Of a DNA stretch of 9,850 bases, positions 1 to 7,860 are shown piece by piece. The notes below the pieces were generated by a model. The model searched no databases, was not told where the DNA came from, and saw only the letters and a list, made by a program, of their open reading frames with translations. The stretch is from JACRBK01 sp964427955 (GTDB taxonomy: Bacteria; Chloroflexota; Anaerolineae; Aggregatilineales; Aggregatilineaceae), in NCBI GenBank assembly GCA_964427955.1, contig CAYRWY010000210.1, forward strand, positions 1 to 9,850, read 5' to 3'. Position numbers and translations under genes: made by a program. How positions within the stretch are numbered: position 1 is the first letter of the stretch; each line of letters starts with the position of its first letter.

Positions 1-1377
<1,377 letters not shown>

Positions 1378-1445
1378 GATCTGCGCCTGAAAATAACCCC
1401 AATGAACTAGCTGCTATAACCCCCGCGATGGACTTTAGGCACTCT

Positions 1446-1474
1446 AGCATAGCGCGGGATAGGGTCTGCGCCAA
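1446..1474 (-). promoter_or_regulatory. Possible promoter for the methylmalonyl-CoA mutase gene
   Basis: On the minus strand, TTGGCG (1474-1469) and TATGCT (1451-1446) are separated by exactly 17 bp. Each matches the sigma70 consensus at 4 of 6 positions. The predicted start would leave a leader of about 60 nt. The spacing is ideal but both boxes are imperfect, so this is only a candidate. Confidence 0.35.
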
Positions 1475-1492
1475 ACGCCACCGCATCACGAT

Positions 1493-1511
1493 CCCCCCAA
1501 TAATTGGGGGG
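1493..1511. repeat. Perfect inverted repeat in the divergent gap
   Basis: CCCCCCAAT (1493-1501) and ATTGGGGGG (1503-1511) are perfect 9-bp arms around a single A, followed by two further G residues (eight-G run, 1506-1513). It sits between the two divergent genes, upstream of both candidate promoters. It could be a regulator site. The one-base centre makes a tight RNA hairpin unlikely at full length. Confidence 0.5.
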
Positions 1512-1578
1512 GGCAGGCGACTCGCCGCGTGAGAAAACGCCCGTCCGCGCCGGAGTCACCGGATGGTCAGAACGAGTG

Positions 1579-1607
1579 TTGATGAGTTACCAGTAGTGTT
1601 TTATAAT
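1579..1607 (+). promoter_or_regulatory. Sigma70-type promoter of the P-type ATPase gene
   Basis: TTGATG (1579-1584, 4/6 match), a 17-bp spacer, then a perfect TATAAT (1602-1607). The predicted transcription start is near 1614, giving a leader of about 43 nt before the ATG at 1657. GAGG (1644-1647) lies 9 nt before that start. The A/T-rich -10 region stands out against GC-rich surroundings. The -10 is embedded in an inverted repeat (separate entry). Confidence 0.7.
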
Positions 1608-1616
1608 AAAACTACT
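1592..1616. promoter_or_regulatory. Operator-like inverted repeat over the -10 box of the ATPase promoter
   Basis: Outer arms AGTAGT (1592-1597) and ACTACT (1611-1616) flank an inner TTTTA (1599-1603)/TAAAA (1607-1611) repeat centred on TAA (1604-1606). The perfect TATAAT lies inside. A dimeric regulator bound here would block RNA polymerase, so repression (for example by a metal-responsive repressor) is an inference. No regulator gene is in the window. The left arm carries a 2-nt insertion relative to the right arm. Confidence 0.5.
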
Positions 1617-1656
1617 ATGTTGGTTAGTCGCTGTCTAGCGAACGAGGTCGTTTTTC

Positions 1657-4224
1657 ATGGCGGATCTGTTGGTGAGCGAAGTCGATCCGAGCACCCTGAT
1701 CGGGCTGTCCGAGCAAGACGTCACGCACAAGCTCGCCGAGGATGGCTTCAACGAACTCCCTTCCTCCAAACCCCGCACCGTGTTAGCCATCGCGCTGGAA
1801 GTCCTGCGCGAACCGATGTTCCTGCTGCTGATCGCCTGCGGCACGATCTATCTGCTGCTGGGCGATCTCCAGGAAGCGCTGGTGCTGCTCAGCTTCGTGT
1901 TCGGCATCATGGGCATCACGTTTTACCAGGAGCGCAAAACCGAGCGCGCGCTGGAAGCCCTGCGCGACCTGTCCAGCCCGCGCGCCCTGGTGATCCGGGG
2001 CGGGCAGCAGAAGCGTATTCCGGGCCGCGAAGTGGTGTGCGACGACATCATGCTGCTGGCCGAAGGGGATCGCGTCCCGGCGGACGCCGTGCTGTTGGCC
2101 GCGCAAAATATGACGGTGGACGAGGCGCTGCTGACCGGCGAGTCCGTGCCGGTCCGCAAGACCGCCTGGGACAGCGCGCGGGACATCAGCCGCCCCGGCG
2201 GGGATGATCTGCCGTTCGTCTATTCGGGGACGCTCGTCGTCCGGGGCCAGGGTATCGCGCGCGTCACCTCGACCGGCCTCCGCACCGAGATCGGCAAGAT
2301 CGGCAAGGCGCTCAAAACGGTCGAACCCGAAGACACCCCGCTCCAAAAAGAAACCCGGCGGCTGGTGCTGGAAATGGCGACCATCGGCGCGATTCTGTTT
2401 GTGGTGATCGTGGTCGTGTACGGCCTGACGCGCGGCAACTGGCTGCACGGGCTGCTGGCCGGGATCACGCTGGCGATGGCCATGCTGCCCGAAGAATTCC
2501 CGGTAGTGCTGACCGTCTTCCTGGCGCTGGGCGCGTGGCGCATCGCGCAGAAACAGGTGCTCACCCGCCAGTCGCCCGCCGTCGAAACGCTGGGCGCGGC
2601 CACCGTGCTCTGCACCGACAAGACCGGCACGCTGACCCTCAATCGCATGTCGGTCAGCCGGGTGATCGCGGGCGGCCAGTTTTACACGGTGAGCGGAACG
2701 CCGGGCGATCTGCCCGAAGTCTTTCACGAAGTGGTCGAGTTCAGCATCCTGGCCAGCCAGCGCGATCCGTTCGATCCGATGGAGATCGCCTTCAAGGACT
2801 TCGGCCAGCGCTATCTCGCCAACACCGAGCACCTGCACGACAATTGGACACTCGTCCGCGAGTATCCGCTCTCGCAGCAGATCCTTGCCCTGTCGCACGT
2901 CTGGAAGGCCCCCGAAGGCGGGCGCTACGTGATCGCGGCCAAGGGCGCGCCGGAAGCCATCGCCGATCTGTGCCACTTCTCTCCGGCGCAGATGAGCGAC
3001 CTGGCCCGGCAGATCAGCACCCTGGCCGGGGAAGGACTGCGCGTCCTGGGCATGGCGAAAGCCTATTTCAGCGCGACCGAGCTGCCGGACGAGCAGCACG
3101 ATTTCGACTTCGAATTCCTCGGCCTGGTAGGACTCAGCGATCCGATCCGCCCGACCGTTCCGGCGGCGGTCCAGGAATGCTACCGCGCCGGGATTCGCGT
3201 GGTCATGATCACCGGGGACTACCCGCTGACGGCGCAGAGTATCGCCCGCCAGATCGGCCTGCAACCGCTCGACCAGGTGCTCACCGGTCCGGAACTGGAA
3301 CAACTGGACCCCGCCGAATTACAGCGCCGCGTGCGGACCATCAACATCTTCGCGCGCGTGGTGCCGGAGCAAAAGCTGCTGTTGGTGCAGGCGCTCAAGG
3401 CGAATGGCGAAGTGGTCGCCATGACGGGCGACGGCGTGAACGATGCCCCGGCGCTCAAAGCGGCACACATCGGCATTGCGATGGGCGGGCGCGGCACCGA
3501 TGTCGCGCGTGAAGCCGCCGCGCTGGTGCTGCTGGACGACGATTTCAGCTCGATTGTCCAGGCGGTGCGGTTAGGGCGGCGCATCTTCGACAACCTGCGC
3601 AAAGCCACCGCCTACATCCTGGCAATTCACGTGCCCATCGCGGGCCTGTCGCTGATCCCGGTCCTGTTCGACTGGCCGTTGATCCTGCTGCCGGTGCACG
3701 TCGTGTTTCTGGAAATGATCATCGATCCGGCCTGCTCGGTGGTCTTCGAGGCGGAGCCGGAAGAAGCGAACGTGATGGACCGCCCGCCGCGCCGCCCCAG
3801 CGATCCGCTGTTCAGCCGCCGGACGATCCTGCTCAGCCTGCTGCAAGGCGCGAGCGTGATGGTGATCGCCCTGCTGATGTTCGTGCTCGCGCGCGAGTCC
3901 GGGCACAGCACCGGGACGTCCCGCGCGCTCTCTTTCACCACGCTGATCGTCGGCAACCTGGGCCTGATCCTGGCGAACCGCTCGTGGACCAGTCCCATCG
4001 TCGCCACGCTGCGCGCGCGCAATACCGCGCTGTGGTGGGTCGTCGCCGGATCGCTGACCTTCTTGGGGCTGGCGTTGTTCGTGCCGGGGCTGCGGGGCCT
4101 GTTCAGCTTCTCGCACCTGCATTTCGGCGAACTGGTAGCCTGCCTCGTGGCGGGCACACTGAGCATCTTCTGGTTCGAGGCGCTGAAGCACTTCAACCAC
4201 CATCTCGACCGCCCGGCGCACTAG
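1657..4224 (+). CDS. Cation-translocating P-type ATPase (P2-like, substrate uncertain)
   Basis: ATP-driven membrane cation pump, 855 residues, full length for the MgtA/Ca-ATPase-like group. Order of parts: N-terminal cation-ATPase domain (about 12-50), M1-M2 (about 45-90), actuator domain with TGES (160-163), M3-M4 (about 240-292) with PEEFP (278-282), phosphorylation site DKTGT with Asp321, nucleotide-binding KGAPEA (429-434), TGD (519-521), hinge GDGVNDAPAL (591-600), and M5-M10 (about 650-842). No heavy-metal-binding HMA domain or CPC motif is present, arguing against a P1B Cu/Zn/Cd pump. M4 has PEEFP where SERCA-type calcium pumps have PEGLP. M6 reads FLEMIIDPAC, placing Glu686 and Asp690 where SERCA has Asn796 and Asp800, with Ile at the Thr799 position. 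Ion specificity therefore cannot be assigned from sequence. ATG 1657 is supported by GAGG at 1644-1647 and an upstream promoter. No partner gene follows. Confidence 0.95.
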   Translation: MADLLVSEVDPSTLIGLSEQDVTHKLAEDGFNELPSSKPRTVLAIALEVLREPMFLLLIACGTIYLLLGDLQEALVLLSFVFGIMGITFYQERKTERALEALRDLSSPRALVIRGGQQKRIPGREVVCDDIMLLAEGDRVPADAVLLAAQNMTVDEALLTGESVPVRKTAWDSARDISRPGGDDLPFVYSGTLVVRGQGIARVTSTGLRTEIGKIGKALKTVEPEDTPLQKETRRLVLEMATIGAILFVVIVVVYGLTRGNWLHGLLAGITLAMAMLPEEFPVVLTVFLALGAWRIAQKQVLTRQSPAVETLGAATVLCTDKTGTLTLNRMSVSRVIAGGQFYTVSGTPGDLPEVFHEVVEFSILASQRDPFDPMEIAFKDFGQRYLANTEHLHDNWTLVREYPLSQQILALSHVWKAPEGGRYVIAAKGAPEAIADLCHFSPAQMSDLARQISTLAGEGLRVLGMAKAYFSATELPDEQHDFDFEFLGLVGLSDPIRPTVPAAVQECYRAGIRVVMITGDYPLTAQSIARQIGLQPLDQVLTGPELEQLDPAELQRRVRTINIFARVVPEQKLLLVQALKANGEVVAMTGDGVNDAPALKAAHIGIAMGGRGTDVAREAAALVLLDDDFSSIVQAVRLGRRIFDNLRKATAYILAIHVPIAGLSLIPVLFDWPLILLPVHVVFLEMIIDPACSVVFEAEPEEANVMDRPPRRPSDPLFSRRTILLSLLQGASVMVIALLMFVLARESGHSTGTSRALSFTTLIVGNLGLILANRSWTSPIVATLRARNTALWWVVAGSLTFLGLALFVPGLRGLFSFSHLHFGELVACLVAGTLSIFWFEALKHFNHHLDRPAH

Positions 4225-4235
4225 GCCGATATCTC

Positions 4236-4546
4236 CGTAGAGGTAGGGCTTGCCCTACCCTATGTGCGTCAATTTAAGGTTTTGTGAGGCCATCACGGTC
4301 TTGTCCCGGCCTCACCCCCCGGCCCCCTCTCCATTCAAAAGCACAATGGAGAGGGGGAGAAAACCGAGGCGACGATGCCCCTCTCCATCGTTTTCTGATG
4401 GAGAGGGGACTTGCTAGTGCGCCCCCTCTCCGTCCTCGGAGAGGGGGTTGGGGGGTGAGGTAAAGCTCTGAAGCGCGAGAGTTTACTTTTCAGTGCAAGC
4501 CTCAGTAAGTTGACGCCTATTGGGTAGGGCAAGCCTCGCCCCTACG
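4236..4546. mobile_element. MITE-like or composite palindromic element, 311 bp
   Basis: The stretches 4236-4276 and 4506-4546 are imperfect inverted repeats of 41 bp, about 33 positions matching. The strongest part is CTTGCCCTACCC at 4249-4260, mirrored at 4522-4533, followed by GCGTCAA-type sequence. The element fills nearly all of the gap between the ATPase and the exported metallopeptidase-like gene. It encloses a second, hairpin-rich repeat (4310-4460). It has no coding capacity. A non-autonomous mobile element is an inference; no target-site duplication was identified by eye. The left end also contains a short GGTAGGGC/GCCCTACC hairpin (4242-4259) just after the ATPase stop. That hairpin has no T-run, so it is a weak terminator candidate. 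Confidence 0.55.
4310..4460. repeat. Dispersed hairpin repeat, copy A (three stem-loops)
   Basis: Terminal inverted repeats CCTCACCCCCC (4310-4320) and GGGGGGTGAGG (4450-4460) are perfect. Between them are three perfect stem-loops sharing the core CCCCTCTCC/GGAGAGGGG: 4323-4335 with 4345-4357 (13 bp), 4378-4389 with 4397-4408 (12 bp), and 4422-4432 with 4437-4447 (11 bp, loop TCCT). The stems differ in their inner base pairs, and each difference on one side is compensated on the other. This copy has the most hairpins in the window. Confidence 0.85.
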
Positions 4547-4589
4547 AAAGCAGCGGCTTCGGCGTACCAGTCAAGTGAAAGAAGGGACC

Positions 4590-5561
4590 ATGACAACTCG
4601 CACAATGATCCTGGTGACGCTCGTCCTCCTCCTGATCGCGGGCAGCGCGCGTGCCCAGGAGGAGACTCTCACCGCGCCCGAACTGGCCCGCCTGGCCGCC
4701 GTACAAAGCCTGCTGGCGGATCACGCCAACGAGGTGTGGCAGGGTTGGGGTACGACCCCGATTCCACTGCTCGTGCGCAAGGGGGCGTATGATTACCTGG
4801 TCGGCGATCCCGCCCCGCCGGAGGATTTCGAGATCGTGCCCGATCTGCGGGTGGGAGACACGCCGGTCTACCGGATGTCCGGCCACCTGACGCCAGGCCC
4901 GGTCGCGACGAGTTGGCCGGTCGGGGACGGGTACGCGGTGGCGATTCCGACGATGGCCGAATTCCAGGCGGCTATCGATCAGGCCCTGGGACCGGGCGTC
5001 GTCGTGCTGGACGATGCCACCTACGTCCGCGCCGCCGTGCACGAAGCCTTTCACGCCTACCAGTGGACGGTCCGCGAGGGAATCGAGGGAATGCCGGATT
5101 TCGTCCTGAGCGAGGAGGACCTGCCCGACGCGGCGCTAGCAGCGGAAGGACAGGCGCTGCGGGCCGCCCTGGAAGCCGAGTCGCTGGACGATGCGCGCCG
5201 GTCTGCCGCGGAATTTCTCGCGCTGCGTCAGGAGCGCCGGGCTGAGGTTACGCCGGAGGCCGGCACGGCGGAGCAAGGTGTCGAATGGATCGAAGGCACG
5301 GCCCGCTATGCCGAACTAAGCCTGATGCTCCTGGCCGACGACGCGACTCTGCGCCTCTCGGACGCCGACTGGGCAGCGTTTCTCGACCAGTTGGCCGCCC
5401 CGGAGGACATCCCCGGCGGCGTGCGCGACCGCTACTACGTCCTGGGCGCCGGGCAGGGCTTCGTGCTGGATCGCCTGCTGCCTGGCTGGCAGGATCGCGC
5501 CCTGATCGACGGCACGCCGCTGGATACGCTGCTGGCGGAGGCGGTGCAGGCGCACGACTGA
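4590..5561 (+). CDS. Exported HExxH protein, putative zinc metallopeptidase
   Basis: 323 residues. The ATG at 4590 is chosen because a GAAGGGA Shine-Dalgarno lies just before it; a GTG 15 nt upstream in frame is less likely. Residues 1-22 are a signal peptide (basic start, hydrophobic 6-18, cleavage near ARA-QEE), so the protein is secreted or surface-retained. HEAFHAYQ at 151-158 contains HExxH, the zinc-binding and catalytic motif of zincin peptidases. A glutamate in EWIEGTARY (Glu235) is a reasonable third zinc ligand of the gluzincin type; Glu186 in LAAEGQAL is an alternative. The C-terminal RYYVLGAGQGFVLDRLLPGW (281-300) looks like a conserved helical segment. I do not recognise a named family. 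Activity and substrate are unknown, and a non-peptidase zinc fold is possible. The stop codon overlaps the start of a dispersed repeat. It converges with the SH3-like exported protein gene. Confidence 0.85.
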   Translation: MTTRTMILVTLVLLLIAGSARAQEETLTAPELARLAAVQSLLADHANEVWQGWGTTPIPLLVRKGAYDYLVGDPAPPEDFEIVPDLRVGDTPVYRMSGHLTPGPVATSWPVGDGYAVAIPTMAEFQAAIDQALGPGVVVLDDATYVRAAVHEAFHAYQWTVREGIEGMPDFVLSEEDLPDAALAAEGQALRAALEAESLDDARRSAAEFLALRQERRAEVTPEAGTAEQGVEWIEGTARYAELSLMLLADDATLRLSDADWAAFLDQLAAPEDIPGGVRDRYYVLGAGQGFVLDRLLPGWQDRALIDGTPLDTLLAEAVQAHD

Positions 5562-5637
5562 TCCTTGCATAAATAGCTAAACTTTTTGCCAGGGAGATTT
5601 ACCTCACCCCTGACCCCTCTCCAACTTTGGAGAGGGG
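5559..5637. repeat. Dispersed hairpin repeat, truncated copy B
   Basis: Bases 5559-5611 match 7646-7698 at 52 of 53 positions (only 5570 T versus 7657 C differs). The arm is followed by CCCCTCTCC (5614-5622) and GGAGAGGGG (5629-5637), a perfect stem. The right-hand GGGTGAGG end seen in the other copies is absent, so this copy is truncated. The repeat begins within the TGA stop of the metallopeptidase-like gene. In this convergent gap the hairpin may act as a terminator, but no T-run follows it. Confidence 0.8.
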
Positions 5638-5674
5638 AAGTTAGCGCCAGGTATTCTCTCATTCCCCAATTTTT

Positions 5675-5701
5675 CTCCGCGTGCTCTGCGATCTCTGCGT
5701 T
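5675..5701. repeat. Short tandem repeat of a 9-mer (CTCTGCGnn)
   Basis: Three consecutive 9-bp units: CTCCGCGTG (5675-5683), CTCTGCGAT (5684-5692), CTCTGCGTT (5693-5701). On the other strand this reads as repeated CGCAGAG. It lies in the convergent gap 5562-5776, which otherwise holds the truncated hairpin repeat and no gene. CGCAGAG-type runs occur dispersed in many bacterial genomes, by my general recollection. No function is inferred. Confidence 0.6.
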
Positions 5702-5776
5702 GAATCGTTTTTCTATTTTCACAGGCGAGGGGCCATCGGTGGGTAACGCATAGGCGCTGCCCGACTGCCCTGGCTA

Positions 5777-7453
5777 TCACCAGTTGGGCACGATCTCCAG
5801 CCAGTAGGTGCCGCCGTCGCCTTCGACCGTCCAGCCGGAGAGATCGCCGGATTGGACCTGCCACCACGTCAGCCCATCGGCGCAGACCGGCCCGCCGATC
5901 ACCTGCACCTCGGCCCCTTCGGCCAGCTCACCCACGACGGGGGCCGCCACCTGGGCCGCGCTGCGCAGGTTGTTCACACCGAGTCCCGCGATCACCCGCG
6001 CCGGACGACCGACCGCCAGCCGCGGCGCGATCCCCTGCGCGCAGAGGTACAGATCGACCAGCGGATAGGGGCCTTCGCCGATCCGGGCGGGATTGAGCCG
6101 GTAATCCGTCCCCTCGTTTTCGGGCATCCAGCCGATGTCGCCGGACAGCGTCTTGACCGGCCACCACTGCGTGGCCTCGAGGCACTGGCCCGGCCCGGTG
6201 ATCGTCACGTCGTCAGGATAAGGCTCGCCGCTGCCGCCCGGCGCATCGTACAACACCAGCGGCTCATAGGCATTATCATGCGAGCGATTCGTCGCGTTCA
6301 TGCCGGGATGCAAGCGCGATACCACCCCGCAGCGATCCAACGCCAGGCGCGGATCGGGCGCTCCTTCCGGCGAGAGGAAGCTCGAACTATCACTCAGACC
6401 TTCGAAGTACCACAGCCGCCGGTCGAGGAGATACACCTGATCGTCGAAGGCGCTCAAGGCCAGGCTGAAGCCGTTATCCGCGCCCACCTCTTGCCGGTAA
6501 AATTCGTACCCGGTCCCGCTGCGCGGCAACAGCACCACGTCCGTGTAGGGACGGTTTTCGCGGCGTGGCAGCGGGCTGACATTCGTGATCAGGACGCCAT
6601 CGACCGACGGCACATCGTCATAAAAAGCGACAGTGACCGGCTGGGGCGCACTGTCCAGCAAACTCCGGGTAAGCAGCCCGCCCGAACCATCCCCCCAACC
6701 CAGCAGCGGGTAGGCCAGCCAGTGTTCCAGGCGCGTCTCGTCCAGCGGATAAGTCTCGGTCAGGGGCGCGATCCGGCGTTCCAGGGCCGGGTAGCCCTGG
6801 ACGTACTGGCGCAGCCATTCCGCGTCGAACGACGCCCGCTCGGGCTGCTGGGCCGCGGCATAGACCGGGGGGCGCAGGTAGCGCATCACCGGCGCGTCGA
6901 GGTCGAGCATGTCCACGTAACTGAAATTCTCCAGGGCGGCCTCGGGCTGGCCGTTGGCACTGGCGATGATCCCCAGGGCGAGGTAGATCATGGGGTGCGG
7001 CCCGCCTTTCTCTAATGGCAAGGCCGCACTCTCGAAGGCTGTCCGCGCCCCCGCCAGGTTCCCGGTCTGGAACGCGTACAATCCCGCCCGGACCGCCTCT
7101 TTCGTGTCCAAAAAATCGACGGAATAGAAATTCCCGGACGGGCTGTACATCGAATCAAACGCCAGGATGGCGGCGGACACCAGGGCCGCGTGATGCTCGC
7201 ACAGGGTATCCTGCGCGGGACAGGCGTCGAGCAGGGTGTCGAACGCCACCATCTGGCATATCACCTTCCCGTGCTCGTCCGGGTCGCACGCGTGATAGGC
7301 GTCGCAGGCCGCGCCATAGTCGAACGCCCCGCTCACCGGCTGGATCAACGCGACAGCGTCCGGCACGCAGCCATCCCTCCACCCGTCGAGTTGCGCCGCC
7401 GCCGGATGGACCACCAGACTCAACAAAATCACCACTAACCAGAGAGTTTTCAT
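5777..7453 (-). CDS. Exported protein with a TPR-like segment and two C-terminal SH3-like domains
   Basis: 558 residues, starting at ATG 7453-7451 with an AGGAG Shine-Dalgarno six bases upstream (7464-7460). Residues 1-20 form a signal peptide (MKTLWLVVILLSLVVHPAAA-Q). A cysteine-containing region follows (Cys29, 50, 56, 66, 78, 85), which could form disulfides outside the cell. Residues about 118-183 look like one or two tetratricopeptide helices (GLYAFQTGNLAGARTAFESA; LGIIASANGQPEAALENF). Two bacterial SH3-like segments end the protein: about 376-447 (ending WWPVKTLSGDIGWMPE) and about 478-553 (RARVIAGLGVNNLRS-type start, then WWQVQSGDLSGWTVEG). Such domains bind cell-envelope material or ligands in other proteins. 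The middle (190-375) is unrecognised. No catalytic motif was seen. Role at the cell surface is inferred. Confidence 0.85.
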   Translation of the reverse strand: MKTLWLVVILLSLVVHPAAAQLDGWRDGCVPDAVALIQPVSGAFDYGAACDAYHACDPDEHGKVICQMVAFDTLLDACPAQDTLCEHHAALVSAAILAFDSMYSPSGNFYSVDFLDTKEAVRAGLYAFQTGNLAGARTAFESAALPLEKGGPHPMIYLALGIIASANGQPEAALENFSYVDMLDLDAPVMRYLRPPVYAAAQQPERASFDAEWLRQYVQGYPALERRIAPLTETYPLDETRLEHWLAYPLLGWGDGSGGLLTRSLLDSAPQPVTVAFYDDVPSVDGVLITNVSPLPRRENRPYTDVVLLPRSGTGYEFYRQEVGADNGFSLALSAFDDQVYLLDRRLWYFEGLSDSSSFLSPEGAPDPRLALDRCGVVSRLHPGMNATNRSHDNAYEPLVLYDAPGGSGEPYPDDVTITGPGQCLEATQWWPVKTLSGDIGWMPENEGTDYRLNPARIGEGPYPLVDLYLCAQGIAPRLAVGRPARVIAGLGVNNLRSAAQVAAPVVGELAEGAEVQVIGGPVCADGLTWWQVQSGDLSGWTVEGDGGTYWLEIVPNW

Positions 7454-7459
7454 CCCGCG

Positions 7460-7491
7460 CTCCTTTCCATTCCACCAATAATAGTATTATA
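7460..7491 (-). promoter_or_regulatory. -10 box, palindrome and ribosome binding site of the SH3-like gene
   Basis: On the minus strand a perfect TATAAT occupies 7491-7486, about 33 nt before the ATG, and AGGAG lies at 7464-7460. No good -35 box is visible 16-18 bp further up (best CGATAA-like). A perfect palindrome, ATAATA-G-TATTAT (7478-7490), overlaps the -10 and the predicted transcription start, so it could be a regulator site or merely A/T-rich promoter sequence. Confidence 0.45.
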
Positions 7492-7645
7492 GATGACATC
7501 AATGATTTTTATCGGACGCTTGCCGGGCGGCGGATCGACGATACGGGGATGCGCAGGGGGGGAGAGGGGGCGAAAAAAATCAGAGCCGGGCACGGCGGCG
7601 CCACTCCCCCTCGCCACCGGGTGGTTCATCGTCCGACACTTTTAT

Positions 7646-7810
7646 TGATCCTTGCACAAATAGCTAAACTTTTTGCCAGGGAGATTTACCTCACCCCTCA
7701 ATCCCCTCTCCAGCATGATTGGAGAGGGGAGAATACGGCGGACGCCCTCCCCTTCTCCCTCTCCAGGCAAGTTGGAGAGGGAGAAGGGGGTGGGGGTTGA
7801 GGGTGAGGTA
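7646..7810. repeat. Dispersed hairpin repeat, copy C (two stem-loops, with arm)
   Basis: The arm 7646-7686 continues into the left end TACCTCACCCCTCAA (7687-7701), which is mirrored by TTGAGGGTGAGGTA (7797-7810) with one indel. Inside are two perfect stem-loops: 7703-7712 with 7720-7729 (10 bp) and 7749-7765 with 7773-7789 (17 bp, loop GGCAAGT). The arm 7646-7698 is nearly identical to copy B. This repeat fills most of the non-coding stretch 7454-7860 between two minus-strand genes. The remaining 7492-7645 shows only a G-rich run (7555-7571) and no gene. Confidence 0.85.
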
Positions 7811-7811
7811 A

Positions 7812-7833
7812 AACACGCAACTTTCCGCGTGCT
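7812..7833 (-). terminator. Weak intrinsic terminator after the membrane protein gene
   Basis: Downstream of the minus-strand stop (7863-7861), the RNA could pair AGCACGC with GCGTGTT (7 bp including one G-U) around an 8-nt loop, followed by a short U-rich stretch. The stem is short and the U-tract is brief. It directly abuts repeat copy C, which could add to termination. Confidence 0.4.
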
Positions 7834-7860
7834 CAAGGCTTTTCACCCACCGGTCCGCCC

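Noticed and set aside
1783..3303. 506-codon minus-strand frame inside the ATPase
   Set aside because: It is antisense to intact P-type ATPase motifs, has low-complexity Arg/Gln/Asp-rich composition and lacks a ribosome binding site.
4242..4259. Terminator for the ATPase gene
   Set aside because: The hairpin has a 2-nt loop and no T-run, and is better explained as the end of the 311-bp inverted-repeat element. Kept only as a weak possibility in that entry.
4310..4460. CRISPR-like array
   Set aside because: The repeated core is a palindromic stem, the intervals are irregular and also palindromic, units alternate orientation, and no cas gene is present.
4575..4589. GTG start for the HExxH protein
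   Set aside because: The ATG at 4590 has the Shine-Dalgarno and gives a normal signal peptide N-terminus; the GTG version adds five residues with no ribosome binding site.
5435..5722. Minus-strand frame reading FNAEIAEHAEKN
   Set aside because: The peptide comes from translating the CGCAGAG tandem repeat and the hairpin repeat; it is a repeat artefact.
5852..7015. 387-codon plus-strand frame opposite the SH3-like gene
   Set aside because: No signal, no domain and Arg/Gln/His-rich composition; the minus-strand frame has a signal peptide, a ribosome binding site and SH3-like domains.
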